Of a stretch of DNA of 64,000 nucleotides, positions 15,522 to 24,927 are shown in pieces. The translations under genes were made by a program, and so were the position numbers. The stretch is from Oscillospiraceae bacterium (GTDB taxonomy: Bacteria > Bacillota > Clostridia > Oscillospirales > Ruminococcaceae): contig JAJQFI010000003.1 of the NCBI GenBank assembly GCA_021201235.1, forward strand, positions 25,328 through 89,327, read 5' to 3'. Each line of letters begins with the position of its first letter. Positions within the stretch are counted from its first letter, which is position 1. Below the pieces are notes generated by a model. It was given only the letters and a program-made list of their open reading frames with translations, was not told the DNA's origin and made no database searches.

Positions 15522-16850
15522 TTGGGGCTTGAAAACGAATTTGTTCAGTTCACGGAAATTGCGTGGGAGTCGTTCTACGACTCGGTTGATTCCACGGCTT
15601 TCCCCGAGCAGGACACCGATGTCATATATGAATCACTGTCAAAGAACCTTGACGCTGTGCCGTTCTGCGACTATCTGAAAAGATTTTTGCACACAAGAAT
15701 GGGGCTGTCGGGCGACTATACCCAGACGCCTGTCGAGGTTTACCAGAAATATATCTGCGAGCAGTTCCAGATTAACAGCACGCCCGCATCCTTCGACTCG
15801 AAGACCACGAGGCTCGGTACCATGGCGAAGAACTGGCTCACACAGCAGACGGTCAAGAGAAGCGTCGTATTTCTTCTCGGGTTCGGGCTTTCGATGAGCG
15901 AGGACGACGTCAACAACTTCCTCGAGAAGGCTCTTCACGAGAGCTGTATCAACCCGAAGGACCCGTTCGAGACGGTTTGCTGGTACTGCCTGCAACACGG
16001 GCTCGGGTTCGACGAGTATCAGAGGATATGGGAGAAATATCTCAAGCTTCCGGCTCTTACATACGACGAGCTTGACCACATCCTCGAAAGCAAAACCGTG
16101 TTCGTCCGGAGCCACCTGTTCACCGTCAAGACGGAAGAGGACCTCATGTACTATCTCTCCGTCCTGAAAAGGGACAAGAAAAATTCCCGCATGAGCGTTT
16201 CGGCAAGCATGAACTTCAACGAGCTCTACAACAAGGCTCGGCTTCTCGTTGCCAATCTCAAGAACCAGATGGAGGACGAGACCTTCAGCCGGGAGATGTA
16301 TGCCTATAAGCAGACCCTTTCCCGCGACCCGAGGCTTTCGGACGAGGAGATATGCGCCCGCATCTCAAAAAAGCAAGCCTCGAGGCACTACTACACGCCG
16401 AAGGACATTACCGAGGGCGACATCGAAAAGGTCATCTGCTCGGCGGTACCCACCGACAAGCACGGCAACCTTGTGCCGGCGAAAACCTCGTCGCTCAACA
16501 GGGCATTCTATGGCAAGCGGTTCAGCAGACAGCACATCCACGACGTTCTCAACGGCAGAATCGAGATTGACCGCTTCGACCTTATCACCCTCAACTTCTT
16601 CATCTATTCGCAGTCGGGCGACGTCTACATTAACAACCTGTCCCGGTTCAACGCCTTTATGGAGTCGACCAACTGGATTCTGGCGGAATGCTCAATGGGC
16701 GAGCTGTATGTCACCAACCCCTACGAAAGCTTCGTCCTTATGTGCATGCTCACCGACGAGCCGCTTACCACCTATGCGGACGTTCTCGAGCTCTCATACA
16801 TCGAGGGCGCAAAGACCGGTGCCGGTGCAAAGAATTACAAACGCAAATAA
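15522..16850 (+). CDS. conserved-looking protein of unknown function, 442 residues
   Basis: TTG start after GGGAGGTG. The protein is soluble and mostly helical, with no signal peptide or membrane segment. It contains SVVFLLGFGLSMSEDDVNNFLEKALHES-like text (seen as VVFLLGFGLSMSEDDVNNF) and IDRFDLITLNFFIY, suggesting helical repeats. I do not recognise the family. It has its own promoter and converges on the signalling island across a shared terminator, so a link to that island is possible but unproven. Confidence 0.8.
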   Translation: MGLENEFVQFTEIAWESFYDSVDSTAFPEQDTDVIYESLSKNLDAVPFCDYLKRFLHTRMGLSGDYTQTPVEVYQKYICEQFQINSTPASFDSKTTRLGTMAKNWLTQQTVKRSVVFLLGFGLSMSEDDVNNFLEKALHESCINPKDPFETVCWYCLQHGLGFDEYQRIWEKYLKLPALTYDELDHILESKTVFVRSHLFTVKTEEDLMYYLSVLKRDKKNSRMSVSASMNFNELYNKARLLVANLKNQMEDETFSREMYAYKQTLSRDPRLSDEEICARISKKQASRHYYTPKDITEGDIEKVICSAVPTDKHGNLVPAKTSSLNRAFYGKRFSRQHIHDVLNGRIEIDRFDLITLNFFIYSQSGDVYINNLSRFNAFMESTNWILAECSMGELYVTNPYESFVLMCMLTDEPLTTYADVLELSYIEGAKTGAGAKNYKRK

Positions 16851-16852
16851 AA

Positions 16853-16890
16853 AAAGCCCCAACCGTGATTTACGATTGGGGTTTGATTTT
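16853..16890. terminator. bidirectional terminator
   Basis: CCCCAACCGT/ACGATTGGGG stem between convergent genes, with an A-run on the left and a T-rich right flank, so it can serve both strands. Confidence 0.75.
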
Positions 16891-16893
16891 TGT

Positions 16894-17523
16894 TTACTGG
16901 TTACTGTCGACAACCGACTCTGCCATGAACTGGTCGCTCCTGAGCTCGATGAATCTTCCTACCGAAGCGCAGACCCTCCTGTCGAACGTCTTTTTGTCGA
17001 CAAGCAGATTGCGGCAGGCGGTCTTTGACTTTTCCGAAGCCGACATATCCGTCATGCGGATTCCGACACGCCCGAGTGCCTCCGCAAACTTTTGCGCCGG
17101 TTTCTTCTGGAAGCCGAGGAGGAAGTCTCTGCCGTCGCGGCTCACAAACCGGAAGACTCTTTCCGGCTTATAGCCCTTCATGGGGCAGGGGTTCTCGACC
17201 ACGGAAATCTCGGTCATATCGTAATAGGCTCTCGGATTGGCGGAACGCATCGCCGCATCGGCAAGCCCGCCGACCAAAGCTCCCAGAGCTCCGAACGAAG
17301 CCGCTCCAACGGCACTTCCCGCGCCGCTTCCCGACTTTCTGACAATCAGATATCCGTTGCCCGTGAGCACGATTTCAGTCTGCGCATAGTACTCGCGCCT
17401 TGTCTGCCCGAAATAGAACACCCCGAGCCCCGAGAACAAAGCCTGTCCGCAAACCCTGCAGACTCCATTCTCCGGCAATTCATTCCCACAAAACTCGCAC
17501 TTTTTAACCTTGTCTTTACTCAT
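16894..17523 (-). CDS. zinc-ribbon protein of unknown function in signalling island
   Basis: 209 residues. The N-terminus holds a CEFCGNELPENGVCRVCG zinc ribbon much like those on the kinases upstream. Then comes a beta-rich region, a Gly/Ala-rich hydrophobic stretch (GSAVGAASFGALGALVGGLA) that may insert in or touch the membrane, and a C-terminal part resembling PH/GRAM-like beta proteins. It is the last gene of the island, 24 nt after the large kinase gene, so it is probably co-transcribed. Confidence 0.7.
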   Translation of the reverse strand: MSKDKVKKCEFCGNELPENGVCRVCGQALFSGLGVFYFGQTRREYYAQTEIVLTGNGYLIVRKSGSGAGSAVGAASFGALGALVGGLADAAMRSANPRAYYDMTEISVVENPCPMKGYKPERVFRFVSRDGRDFLLGFQKKPAQKFAEALGRVGIRMTDMSASEKSKTACRNLLVDKKTFDRRVCASVGRFIELRSDQFMAESVVDSNQ

Positions 17524-17547
17524 ATAAATCGCCCTTTCTGAAAGATT

Positions 17548-20500
17548 TTAGCCGGTAACTCTGACCACTGCTACTCCAGTGAGGTTGGCATAATTGCCGC
17601 CGTCTTTGCCTGCCCACCAGTTCAAAATAACACCGTCGCTCACATCAAATCCAGCATCTTCAAAAGCTTCCTTAATCTCGACTAGTGAAACAATTATAAC
17701 CCCGCTTCTGTCAACTCCGCCGATCTGTTCACCGAAGAGTGCAGTAATCATGTTCCAGTTTGAGGTATAAATCCCCATAGGACCCCAACCGATGTAATCG
17801 TCATCCAAAAGGTCATAGTAAATGTACAAATACAACTCAGGGTCGGTAAAGTCGTAATCCTGCAAGAAGTCAAGCATATCGCTGTCGGTCATTTTTTCAG
17901 AATAGAGGACGGTTTCGACCGTTTCGGCGCTTGCGCTCTCAGCTTCTGTTTCACTGTATTGTACCACCGAGAAGCTCTTGAAGACGGTGCCCTCTTCGCA
18001 GTTAAGACTTACGAGGCGAAGGTCATTGACATCGTAACCGTTCTCCTCAAAAGCTTCAAGGATTTTACTGCAAGAGAACAGATAGGTAATTGTGCCGTCG
18101 TCGTTCTCTGTAACCGTATACAACGGAATCTCCTCATTGGAATTAGAATCATAACTGACAAAGCTAAGCCAATCACAGAAAACTTCGAGCGTGAACTGAA
18201 TATTAAGTATCAGATACGAAGAACGTGGAGCATAGGAAACAATTTCAATGTAAGTGTCCTCACCTTGAATAGCCTCGATAAGCTCAGACATGTGCTCGCC
18301 TTTGTAATTTATAAAGACAACATCGCCTAATACAAAAGCTCCTACTTCCCCTTGCTCACCGGCAACAATGCCATCAATGAGCCACTGTTCTTCGATAACT
18401 TCTCCATCACCGTCATCTTCATCGTAATACTCAATACCATCGGTGTATTCGAGAGACCAAGGGTAGGATATGCCGGTATAGGTAGCTTCCGGAATTTCAT
18501 CCACAACCTCTATCTTCGTCACATGAATCTTCTCTTCCCAAGTCAGACTGTCGATATAGACACAGCGGATGTCTTCGAGAGTTAAACCGAGGTCGGAGAC
18601 GAGGTCGATTATGCTTTGGCACTCGAAATAGGTAGTATAGGTGCCGTCGTCGTTGCGGACTGCGGTGCACCTTTCGACGTACTGCCAACCAACTAAGCCG
18701 ATATTCATGGCAAGCTTGATGTCTGCCGAGTCTGCGGTTACGGCGACATAAGCGCCATCCTGATTGACTGCGGCATAGAATTGTTCAAGAAGCTCTGTGT
18801 CGCCTTCTTCTATAACTCCGCTTCCCTCTCCGAAGGTCAGAACGGTGACGTCGACATCAAGCGACCAAGCGGCGAAGCTGTTTTCGGCAACGATTTCCTC
18901 TTCCCCGTTGTCTTCCTGATTTGTCTTGACGGAAGAGATTACCACTGCTCCTGCGTCTTCGCCGCACCGAAGGACTATCGAGGAGACGGTCTTGCTTGAG
19001 TCGATGTCGAGAGTCATGGTGTTGGTGAATTTGTAGCCGGTCTGGGTGAGGGTGCCGTCGGAGTAGTTGACGATGAGGTTCACGCCGACGTTTCTTTCGG
19101 AGAGGTTGACCTTGATGTAATCAAGGGTAGCTCCCTCGTCGAACGCCCAACCTGTGGCGGCTTTGGCTTCCGTATACTCGATGGTTCTGGTGCTTGCGTC
19201 GTAGCTTGCACCGTCCTCGTGATAGGAGTCGATGGCGACGCCTTCAATCCTGAACCACTTTTCGTTTAAGTAGCCAGAGGTGTCGTTATTATTCTTACTG
19301 CCGCTGTTCGACCCGACTATAGCCCAGACTATGCCGGTGACGGCGAGGGCTATTACGAGGATGATGACGACGACGGCGATGATAACGGTTTTGTTGCCGG
19401 ATTTCTTTTTCTCCTCGAGCTTGTCCTTCGGGACGACTATTTCGTCGGTGACGAAGAGGGGCTTTTCCTCGGCAGTAAGAATTCTGTCGGGATCTTTTGC
19501 AGGCTCGGTCTCCGAAGAAACCTCCTCCGGCTCCTCCTCGGGATTGTCGAAGAGCTTTTCCCGGACGGTAAGACCCATGGCGGGCGCCGTCTTCTTCTGC
19601 TTCGGCTTGCGAATCTGACCCTTCTTCTGGGCTTTCTCGCTGACAACCGTCTCGACGGTGTTGCCATAGAGTGCGCCCTGGAACTGATTCATCGAAGAGA
19701 AACGGTCAACCGGTCTGACGGCAAGAGCCTTCATCAGGGCATCCTCCTGCCGCTCGGTTATCTTGATGCCGAGCTTGTGCGGCGGGACGATGTTGTCGCC
19801 CATGATTCTGTCGGTCGAACGTGGCGGCGGATTGCCCGTCAAGCAATAGTAGATTGAGGCGCCGAAGGCATAGACGTCCGTCCAAGGACCCTGATTACTG
19901 CTCATCTGGTATTGCTCAAAGGGAGAATAGCCGTGCTTGAGAATGAGGGTCTGGGTCTGCTGATTGACCTGCGAGCTGTCGGTGACATCCTTGGCACAGC
20001 CGAAATCGAGGAGCTTGATGTCTCCGTTTTCGAGCATGAGGTTGTCAGGGCTTATGTCGCGGTGGATAAGCCCGAGGTCGTGCATGTGCTGAATCGCTCC
20101 GAACATCGGCTTTATCATCTCGAAAAGCTCGTCTGCGGGGATTCTTCCTCCGCGCTGGGCGGTCAGCTCTTTGAGGGTTGTGCCCTCGATGTATTCCATG
20201 ACGATATAGACGGTGTTGTTCTCCTGGAAGAAATCCTTGACACCGACAATCTGCGGTTCCTTTTCGAGCTTGCCCATGGTCATTGCTTCCTGCAAAAACT
20301 TGAACTTGCCCTTTTCATAGGTGCCGGTCGTTCTTGACGAACTGGTTACCGTTATGGACTCCTGATTGTTTCTCGCGGCATTTCCGACGGGATAATACTC
20401 CTTGACGGCAATCTTAAGCCCAAGGCGGGTGTCACGCCCGACATATGTAATGCCGAAGCCGCCCTCACCGAGGACTCTGCCGATTAAGTATCTGTCCTGA

Positions 20501-20628
20501 AGAACCGTACCCGGGAGCAGATGATGCGGTGCGGGAACATAGCTTCCCTCCGTCAGTCCGCAGGCGGGGCAAACCCCGTTCTCCTTGACAGGTGTCATAC
20601 AGTATGGACAATATCTCACTTCATCCAT
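17548..20628 (-). CDS. membrane Ser/Thr protein kinase with zinc ribbon and repeated ectodomain
   Basis: 1026 residues. Order: zinc ribbon (Cys7, 10, 20, 23), kinase domain about 45-325 with GEGGFG (54-59), catalytic Lys76, HRD (189-191) and DFG (208-210), an acidic linker, one transmembrane segment about 413-437, then about 590 extracellular residues. The ectodomain has at least three similar modules, each ending in patterns such as SIIDLVSDLGLTLEDIRCVY, KILEAFEENGYDVNDLRLV and EIKEAFEDAGFDVSDGVIL, preceded in two by DDGT-Y/I-T. All core kinase residues are present, so it should be active. The ectodomain is probably a ligand sensor, perhaps carbohydrate-binding (inference from beta-sandwich-like repeats). 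No PASTA domains. Confidence 0.93.
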   Translation of the reverse strand: MDEVRYCPYCMTPVKENGVCPACGLTEGSYVPAPHHLLPGTVLQDRYLIGRVLGEGGFGITYVGRDTRLGLKIAVKEYYPVGNAARNNQESITVTSSSRTTGTYEKGKFKFLQEAMTMGKLEKEPQIVGVKDFFQENNTVYIVMEYIEGTTLKELTAQRGGRIPADELFEMIKPMFGAIQHMHDLGLIHRDISPDNLMLENGDIKLLDFGCAKDVTDSSQVNQQTQTLILKHGYSPFEQYQMSSNQGPWTDVYAFGASIYYCLTGNPPPRSTDRIMGDNIVPPHKLGIKITERQEDALMKALAVRPVDRFSSMNQFQGALYGNTVETVVSEKAQKKGQIRKPKQKKTAPAMGLTVREKLFDNPEEEPEEVSSETEPAKDPDRILTAEEKPLFVTDEIVVPKDKLEEKKKSGNKTVIIAVVVIILVIALAVTGIVWAIVGSNSGSKNNNDTSGYLNEKWFRIEGVAIDSYHEDGASYDASTRTIEYTEAKAATGWAFDEGATLDYIKVNLSERNVGVNLIVNYSDGTLTQTGYKFTNTMTLDIDSSKTVSSIVLRCGEDAGAVVISSVKTNQEDNGEEEIVAENSFAAWSLDVDVTVLTFGEGSGVIEEGDTELLEQFYAAVNQDGAYVAVTADSADIKLAMNIGLVGWQYVERCTAVRNDDGTYTTYFECQSIIDLVSDLGLTLEDIRCVYIDSLTWEEKIHVTKIEVVDEIPEATYTGISYPWSLEYTDGIEYYDEDDGDGEVIEEQWLIDGIVAGEQGEVGAFVLGDVVFINYKGEHMSELIEAIQGEDTYIEIVSYAPRSSYLILNIQFTLEVFCDWLSFVSYDSNSNEEIPLYTVTENDDGTITYLFSCSKILEAFEENGYDVNDLRLVSLNCEEGTVFKSFSVVQYSETEAESASAETVETVLYSEKMTDSDMLDFLQDYDFTDPELYLYIYYDLLDDDYIGWGPMGIYTSNWNMITALFGEQIGGVDRSGVIIVSLVEIKEAFEDAGFDVSDGVILNWWAGKDGGNYANLTGVAVVRVTG

Positions 20629-20682
20629 TTATATCTGCTCCTTTATCCATAATCAATATTACTCATTAGGGTTCGGTCGTGC

Positions 20683-20716
20683 AGGGACGCAAGCCCCAAT
20701 CAAGGGGTGCATCCCC
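20683..20716 (-). repeat. long hairpin between two kinase genes
   Basis: On the minus strand GGGATGCA/TGCGTCCC (one G-U) encloses CCCC/GGGG with a TTGATT loop. There is no T-run. It may stabilise or separate the messages of the two kinases. Confidence 0.55.
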
Positions 20717-20734
20717 GACACTTCCTTTATAGAA

Positions 20735-21910
20735 TCAGCCCTTCCACTTGCTGTTTCTATAGATGCTGACAATCAGTGCGACCAGTCCGACCAAGCCGCC
20801 GAGCGCAAACACAGCACCCGCAAAGCTTCCCTCGCACATGGCGCAGAAGCCCGCTATGAAGATGATTCCGAAAACAACCGCACAGATAATCAGAACTATG
20901 TTGCCGGACGAGCCGGTGGGCTTCTTCCTGTCGCCAATTTCGATGGTGAATATGGGCTCGGGCTCCGGCTCAGGGATGGGAGTCGGTCCCGGAATTGGCG
21001 GAAGAGGCTTTTGCGTATCTTCCCACGGGAACGCCCTGATGAATTCGCCGACCGTTCTGTAACGGGGATTCTTCCCGGGAATTTTAGCCGTCGGAGGCTG
21101 AACCGCAAGACCTCTCAGGAGAACCTCCTGCTGTCTTTCGGTGAGTCCCGCTCCGTATTGGTTCGGTGGGACAAGCGGGTCGTTGTCGAGGCGGCTCATC
21201 GCCTCGGGCGGAACCTTGCCGGTGAGGCAATAGTAAATCGAGGCGCTGATGCCATAAACGTCGGTATATGTGCCCTGACCACGGCTCATGTATTGCTCGA
21301 CGGGAGCAAATCCGGGCTTAAGTAGTACTTTCGCCGACCTGCCATCCTCCATCGAACGTGCGCTTCCGAAGTCTATGAGCTTGAGATTGCCGTCGTTATC
21401 GAGCATGATATTGTCGGGTGCGATGTCGCGGTGAAGGAGACCCGTTTTGTGCATCTTCTCGATGCCCTCAAGAAGGACCCTAAATTTGGGCAGGAATTCT
21501 TCGGCACTGACCGGTCCTTCATTCCTGAGAAGGCTTTTAAGGGATGTGCCTTCAATAAATTCCATGACAAGGTAAGCTGTTCCGTTTGCCTGGAAATAGC
21601 TGTAAGCCTTAACCACCGAGGAAAGATTCCTGAGCTTCGCCAGAGCCTTCGCTTCGTCCAAGAAGCTGTTCATACCGCCCTGATAAAGTTCCTGAACATC
21701 CTTGCCTGCGTGAACGGTTCCGTCGGATGCCCTTTGCAGGTTGAGCTGATTCGGAAAAAACTCCTTGACGGCGACATGCAGGTTGTCCTCGGCACGATGT
21801 GCGCTATATGTAATGCCGAAGCCGCCCTGACCCTGTACATTATCAATTATATAGCTATAATCCCAATTTTGCAACTTGTAGCCGTAGGGCAAAGTCATCT
21901 CGTTAAACAT
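20735..21910 (-). CDS. membrane Ser/Thr protein kinase
   Basis: 391 residues. The kinase domain occupies about 15-290 with GQGGFG, Lys49, HRD (160-162) and DFG (180-182), all intact. A Pro/Glu linker follows, then two transmembrane helices (about 337-358 and 363-383) with a very short outside loop, so it has no large sensor domain. It lacks the zinc ribbon of the other two kinases. It is downstream of the lipoprotein and protease genes in the same direction. Confidence 0.93.
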   Translation of the reverse strand: MFNEMTLPYGYKLQNWDYSYIIDNVQGQGGFGITYSAHRAEDNLHVAVKEFFPNQLNLQRASDGTVHAGKDVQELYQGGMNSFLDEAKALAKLRNLSSVVKAYSYFQANGTAYLVMEFIEGTSLKSLLRNEGPVSAEEFLPKFRVLLEGIEKMHKTGLLHRDIAPDNIMLDNDGNLKLIDFGSARSMEDGRSAKVLLKPGFAPVEQYMSRGQGTYTDVYGISASIYYCLTGKVPPEAMSRLDNDPLVPPNQYGAGLTERQQEVLLRGLAVQPPTAKIPGKNPRYRTVGEFIRAFPWEDTQKPLPPIPGPTPIPEPEPEPIFTIEIGDRKKPTGSSGNIVLIICAVVFGIIFIAGFCAMCEGSFAGAVFALGGLVGLVALIVSIYRNSKWKG

Positions 21911-21963
21911 TCCGTTCCCTCCCTGCCGTTTGATAAATGTAGCTTTTTGTCATGATTGATACC

Positions 21964-22713
21964 TCAGCTTGCATCTGAAACCATTGCGATAACGTCGTCT
22001 GCGGTAACATTGAAACCGTCATACACGGTTATTATCATTCCGAACATGTAATCGTCTACTCTTTTGAACAGTAATTCCTGTGTTATTTCAAGACCTTCGC
22101 TCACGATAGTGCATACAACACGGGAATATTCATTCGAACCTACCGTAATCGTATCAATACTTTCAATGGTATAGCCTGAAAGTTCAAACTGATTTGCATT
22201 AAATTCCGCATATGTAGGAGCGTCGTAGCGAGTTCCGTTAGGTGAAAATGTCAGATCTTCCACCTCCATTATGATGTTTGCACCGGTTGTCAGGTCAACA
22301 GACATCGCACAGTATACAACTTGCAATTCGGACAACACTTCAAGCCTCTGCTCGTCGGTGGTGATGCTGTCAGAGTTTATGTCCATAAACTCCAAGAGTT
22401 GGTCATCGTCGTAGAAAAACCATGTTGAACCGGGCATAAAGCTCACATCGAAGTATTCGTTGATATAGACTCCGTCTTCCACGCTTCCAAGAATCTTGCC
22501 AAAATCAACCTCGGGTTCTTCATCTTCCGCTTCGGTGGTAGCAGCGGTGGTGGCGGAGGTGGATGCCTCCGCCGTTGTTGCCGCCGTGGTGGTTGCTTCG
22601 GGTGTGCTTGCTTCGTCTTCATCGTTGGTCACCGTTCCGAGACTGCACGCACAGGTCGCGAGCATCACCGCAAGGGAAGTGAGTATCAGGAGTAAACGCC
22701 TTAGCGTGCTCAT
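21964..22713 (-). CDS. secreted lipoprotein of unknown function
   Basis: 249 residues. The N-terminus has Arg residues, a hydrophobic stretch and Cys residues in LATCACSLG, a plausible lipobox. A Thr/Ala-rich linker (residues about 37-65) follows, then a globular domain that resembles lipoproteins with a beta-sheet fold. The gene abuts the protease gene (1-nt gap), so the two are probably made together. Confidence 0.75.
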   Translation of the reverse strand: MSTLRRLLLILTSLAVMLATCACSLGTVTNDEDEASTPEATTTAATTAEASTSATTAATTEAEDEEPEVDFGKILGSVEDGVYINEYFDVSFMPGSTWFFYDDDQLLEFMDINSDSITTDEQRLEVLSELQVVYCAMSVDLTTGANIIMEVEDLTFSPNGTRYDAPTYAEFNANQFELSGYTIESIDTITVGSNEYSRVVCTIVSEGLEITQELLFKRVDDYMFGMIITVYDGFNVTADDVIAMVSDAS

Positions 22714-22714
22714 C

Positions 22715-24157
22715 TTACTTCGTTCCTCCCTTATTGACTATCTCGAACATCTCGTTCTTCGAGCCAAGGTAGAATCTGTCGCCGACCTTGACGGGCATCG
22801 GCTGATTGGCGGCAAGTCTGCCCTTGCCTTCGAGATATGTGCCATAGGTGGAGCCGAGGTCCTTGAGGTAAACGATGCCGTTTACATATTCGAGCTGGCA
22901 ATGAACGCCGCTTACACCGCTTGCATCGCCGGGGATGATAATCTCGTTGCAATTCGGGTTTCTGCCCATTCTGAGTATGCCGGTAATCGGATAACGCTTT
23001 CCGACCAAGGCACCCGCTGTGCACTGAACACGAGGATACTTGGCTGTCGGGTCATTGGCAGGTGCGGGAGAAGGAACGGGATTGGGTGCCGGAGCAGGGA
23101 TGGGAGTGGGTGCAGGTGTAACAGCAACCTTCTGCTGTGCCGGCTTCTTTTTCTTGGTTGCGAGAGCGACGATAACGATAACCAATACGATTATAACGAC
23201 AACCGCCGCAATAATGCCAATTATGAGGGCAAGATTTACGCCAGAGGAAGATGTTATATTGAGCGTATAGCCGTTTTCCTCTGCAAGTTCCCAGGCATAA
23301 GAGATATCTATGGCGTAGTATGTAGAAGCTTCGTCATCGGTATAGCCGTAGGTGTTGATGCCGACAACTTTTCCTTCATCGGTGACCATAGGACCGCCCG
23401 AGTTGCCGGACGAAATTCTCGCATCGGTGCTGATAACATTAACGCTTCCGCCGAAGTAAGACGTTGTTCCTATTCTCGAAATGATACCCTGAGTCAATGT
23501 CTGGGCAGAGACTGAGCCGTCAAACTTGTAGGTGAAGTAATATTTTCCTTCATCGGAGGAATACTGCAAATCCTCAGTTCCAAATACATCTGTGCTCACG
23601 CCCGGATAGCCTATTGCATAGACCGTATCACCGACTGAGGAGCTTGCTGCTTCATCAGTGAGCTCGAGTGCAACTCTTCCGCTTGCGGTGCTGTCAGCCT
23701 TGAGGATTGCGCAGTCGAAATCTTCCGAATAGTCAACAACGTTGCAAAGCACCATTCTGGAATGTTCCGCATCCCACTTCATGTTTGAAAGTCTCAGAGT
23801 TGATGCACTGTAATAATAGGTTATTGCAAAGGCATCATCTGTATATACGAGATAGACCTTATCAGCCAATGTATAACTTCCATCTGAATTTTCATCTGTT
23901 ATGACATGTCTGTTAGTGACAAACAAATCGGTTTCTTCTCCTACTGACACTGAGCTGGAGCCTTTTTCGTAGCTTACGCCAAAAGCGGTTCCTGTATTCG
24001 CAAACATAAGGTCACCGTCAGCATCGTAAAATTCTGCATATACCATTACAACGCCTTTTGTTGCGTCAGAAACGGAGCTTGCCGAGACGTTTACTGCCGC
24101 GAGCGGCGTTATCATTAATACTAATGCCAATATAAGGCAGGAAAGCCTTTTAAACAT
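22715..24157 (-). CDS. membrane-anchored trypsin-like protease with cytoplasmic FHA domain
   Basis: 480 residues. Signal peptide 1-27; chymotrypsin-fold protease with His84 (TNRHVIT), Asp148 (EDFDCAIL) and Ser253 (SGNSGGPM); transmembrane segment about 307-333; Pro/Ala-rich linker; C-terminal FHA domain with GRN at about 398 and SGVSGVHC and GSTYGTYL motifs. The topology puts the protease outside and the phosphothreonine-binding FHA domain inside. It could be tethered or controlled by phosphorylated partners of the neighbouring kinases. All three catalytic residues are present. Confidence 0.92.
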   Translation of the reverse strand: MFKRLSCLILALVLMITPLAAVNVSASSVSDATKGVVMVYAEFYDADGDLMFANTGTAFGVSYEKGSSSVSVGEETDLFVTNRHVITDENSDGSYTLADKVYLVYTDDAFAITYYYSASTLRLSNMKWDAEHSRMVLCNVVDYSEDFDCAILKADSTASGRVALELTDEAASSSVGDTVYAIGYPGVSTDVFGTEDLQYSSDEGKYYFTYKFDGSVSAQTLTQGIISRIGTTSYFGGSVNVISTDARISSGNSGGPMVTDEGKVVGINTYGYTDDEASTYYAIDISYAWELAEENGYTLNITSSSGVNLALIIGIIAAVVVIIVLVIVIVALATKKKKPAQQKVAVTPAPTPIPAPAPNPVPSPAPANDPTAKYPRVQCTAGALVGKRYPITGILRMGRNPNCNEIIIPGDASGVSGVHCQLEYVNGIVYLKDLGSTYGTYLEGKGRLAANQPMPVKVGDRFYLGSKNEMFEIVNKGGTK

Positions 24158-24178
24158 AATTTTTACCTTCTGAGAGTT

Positions 24179-24889
24179 TTAGTAAATCCACACAGCGGCG
24201 GCTGTGTTGTTGTCATTGTCGGAAGGGATGCGTGCCTTTAGACGGCGGCGCATCCTTCTTATCCATTTGCCCGGGGTGGAGGAACGCTTGAGGTCGTATT
24301 CCATTTCGTCCTCAAGAACATACTCCCAGAACCCATCCGAGCAAAGGAGAAACGCATATTTGTCGCCACTAATCAGGTCGAGCGAGCCGGTGTCGATTTT
24401 CAGCTCTTCCTCCTGCCCGAGGGCACGGATGATTCTGCTCCGGTCCTCGTGGAACCTGATTTCGGCGGGCGTTATCTGTCCGAGATAAACCGCAAGCTGT
24501 GAGGCACTGTGGTCAAGAGTCTGGAATTCGAGAACGTTGTTATGAAAACGATAGATTCTTGAGTCGCCGCAGTGCGCCCAGACGCATTTTCCGTCCGAAT
24601 AGCTGACAGCAGTAATCGTGCTTTTCATCCGGCAGGACGGAGTCTGTAGCCTGAGAATTTCGGCGTTGGCGGTCTGGATGTCGGCACAGAGCTTGTCAAG
24701 GTCGACTTTGCCCGACCAACCGCCCGAGATGATTTCAACAGCCTTGCGTGAGGCTATGTCGCCTCCGCCGTGTCCTCCCAAGCCGTCGGCTACGAGAGCA
24801 ATGACGCCGTCACCGGAAGCACGAACGACTACCGAGTCCTCATTGCAGTTCCTTCCGCCGATATTCGTGTAGCTTGCAGTTCTTATCAT
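24179..24889 (-). CDS. PP2C-family Ser/Thr phosphatase, soluble
   Basis: 236 residues from the ATG at 24889 (AAAGGAGAAATCACA); a longer frame begins upstream without a ribosome binding site. Motifs: NIGGRNCNEDS, VADGLGGHGGGD, CGDSRIYRF, LLCSDGFWEYV and a DNDNNTAAAV ending. The metal-binding Asp residues are present. It would reverse the action of the island's kinases in the cytoplasm. Confidence 0.92.
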   Translation of the reverse strand: MIRTASYTNIGGRNCNEDSVVVRASGDGVIALVADGLGGHGGGDIASRKAVEIISGGWSGKVDLDKLCADIQTANAEILRLQTPSCRMKSTITAVSYSDGKCVWAHCGDSRIYRFHNNVLEFQTLDHSASQLAVYLGQITPAEIRFHEDRSRIIRALGQEEELKIDTGSLDLISGDKYAFLLCSDGFWEYVLEDEMEYDLKRSSTPGKWIRRMRRRLKARIPSDNDNNTAAAVWIY

Positions 24890-24927
24890 TGTGATTTCTC
24901 CTTTGAATGTGTGCATGTGTTCGCGTA

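Noticed and set aside
22496..23515. 339-codon plus-strand frame opposite the lipoprotein and protease genes
   Set aside because: Low-complexity Ala/Val/Cys translation opposite two genes with clear signal peptides and catalytic motifs.
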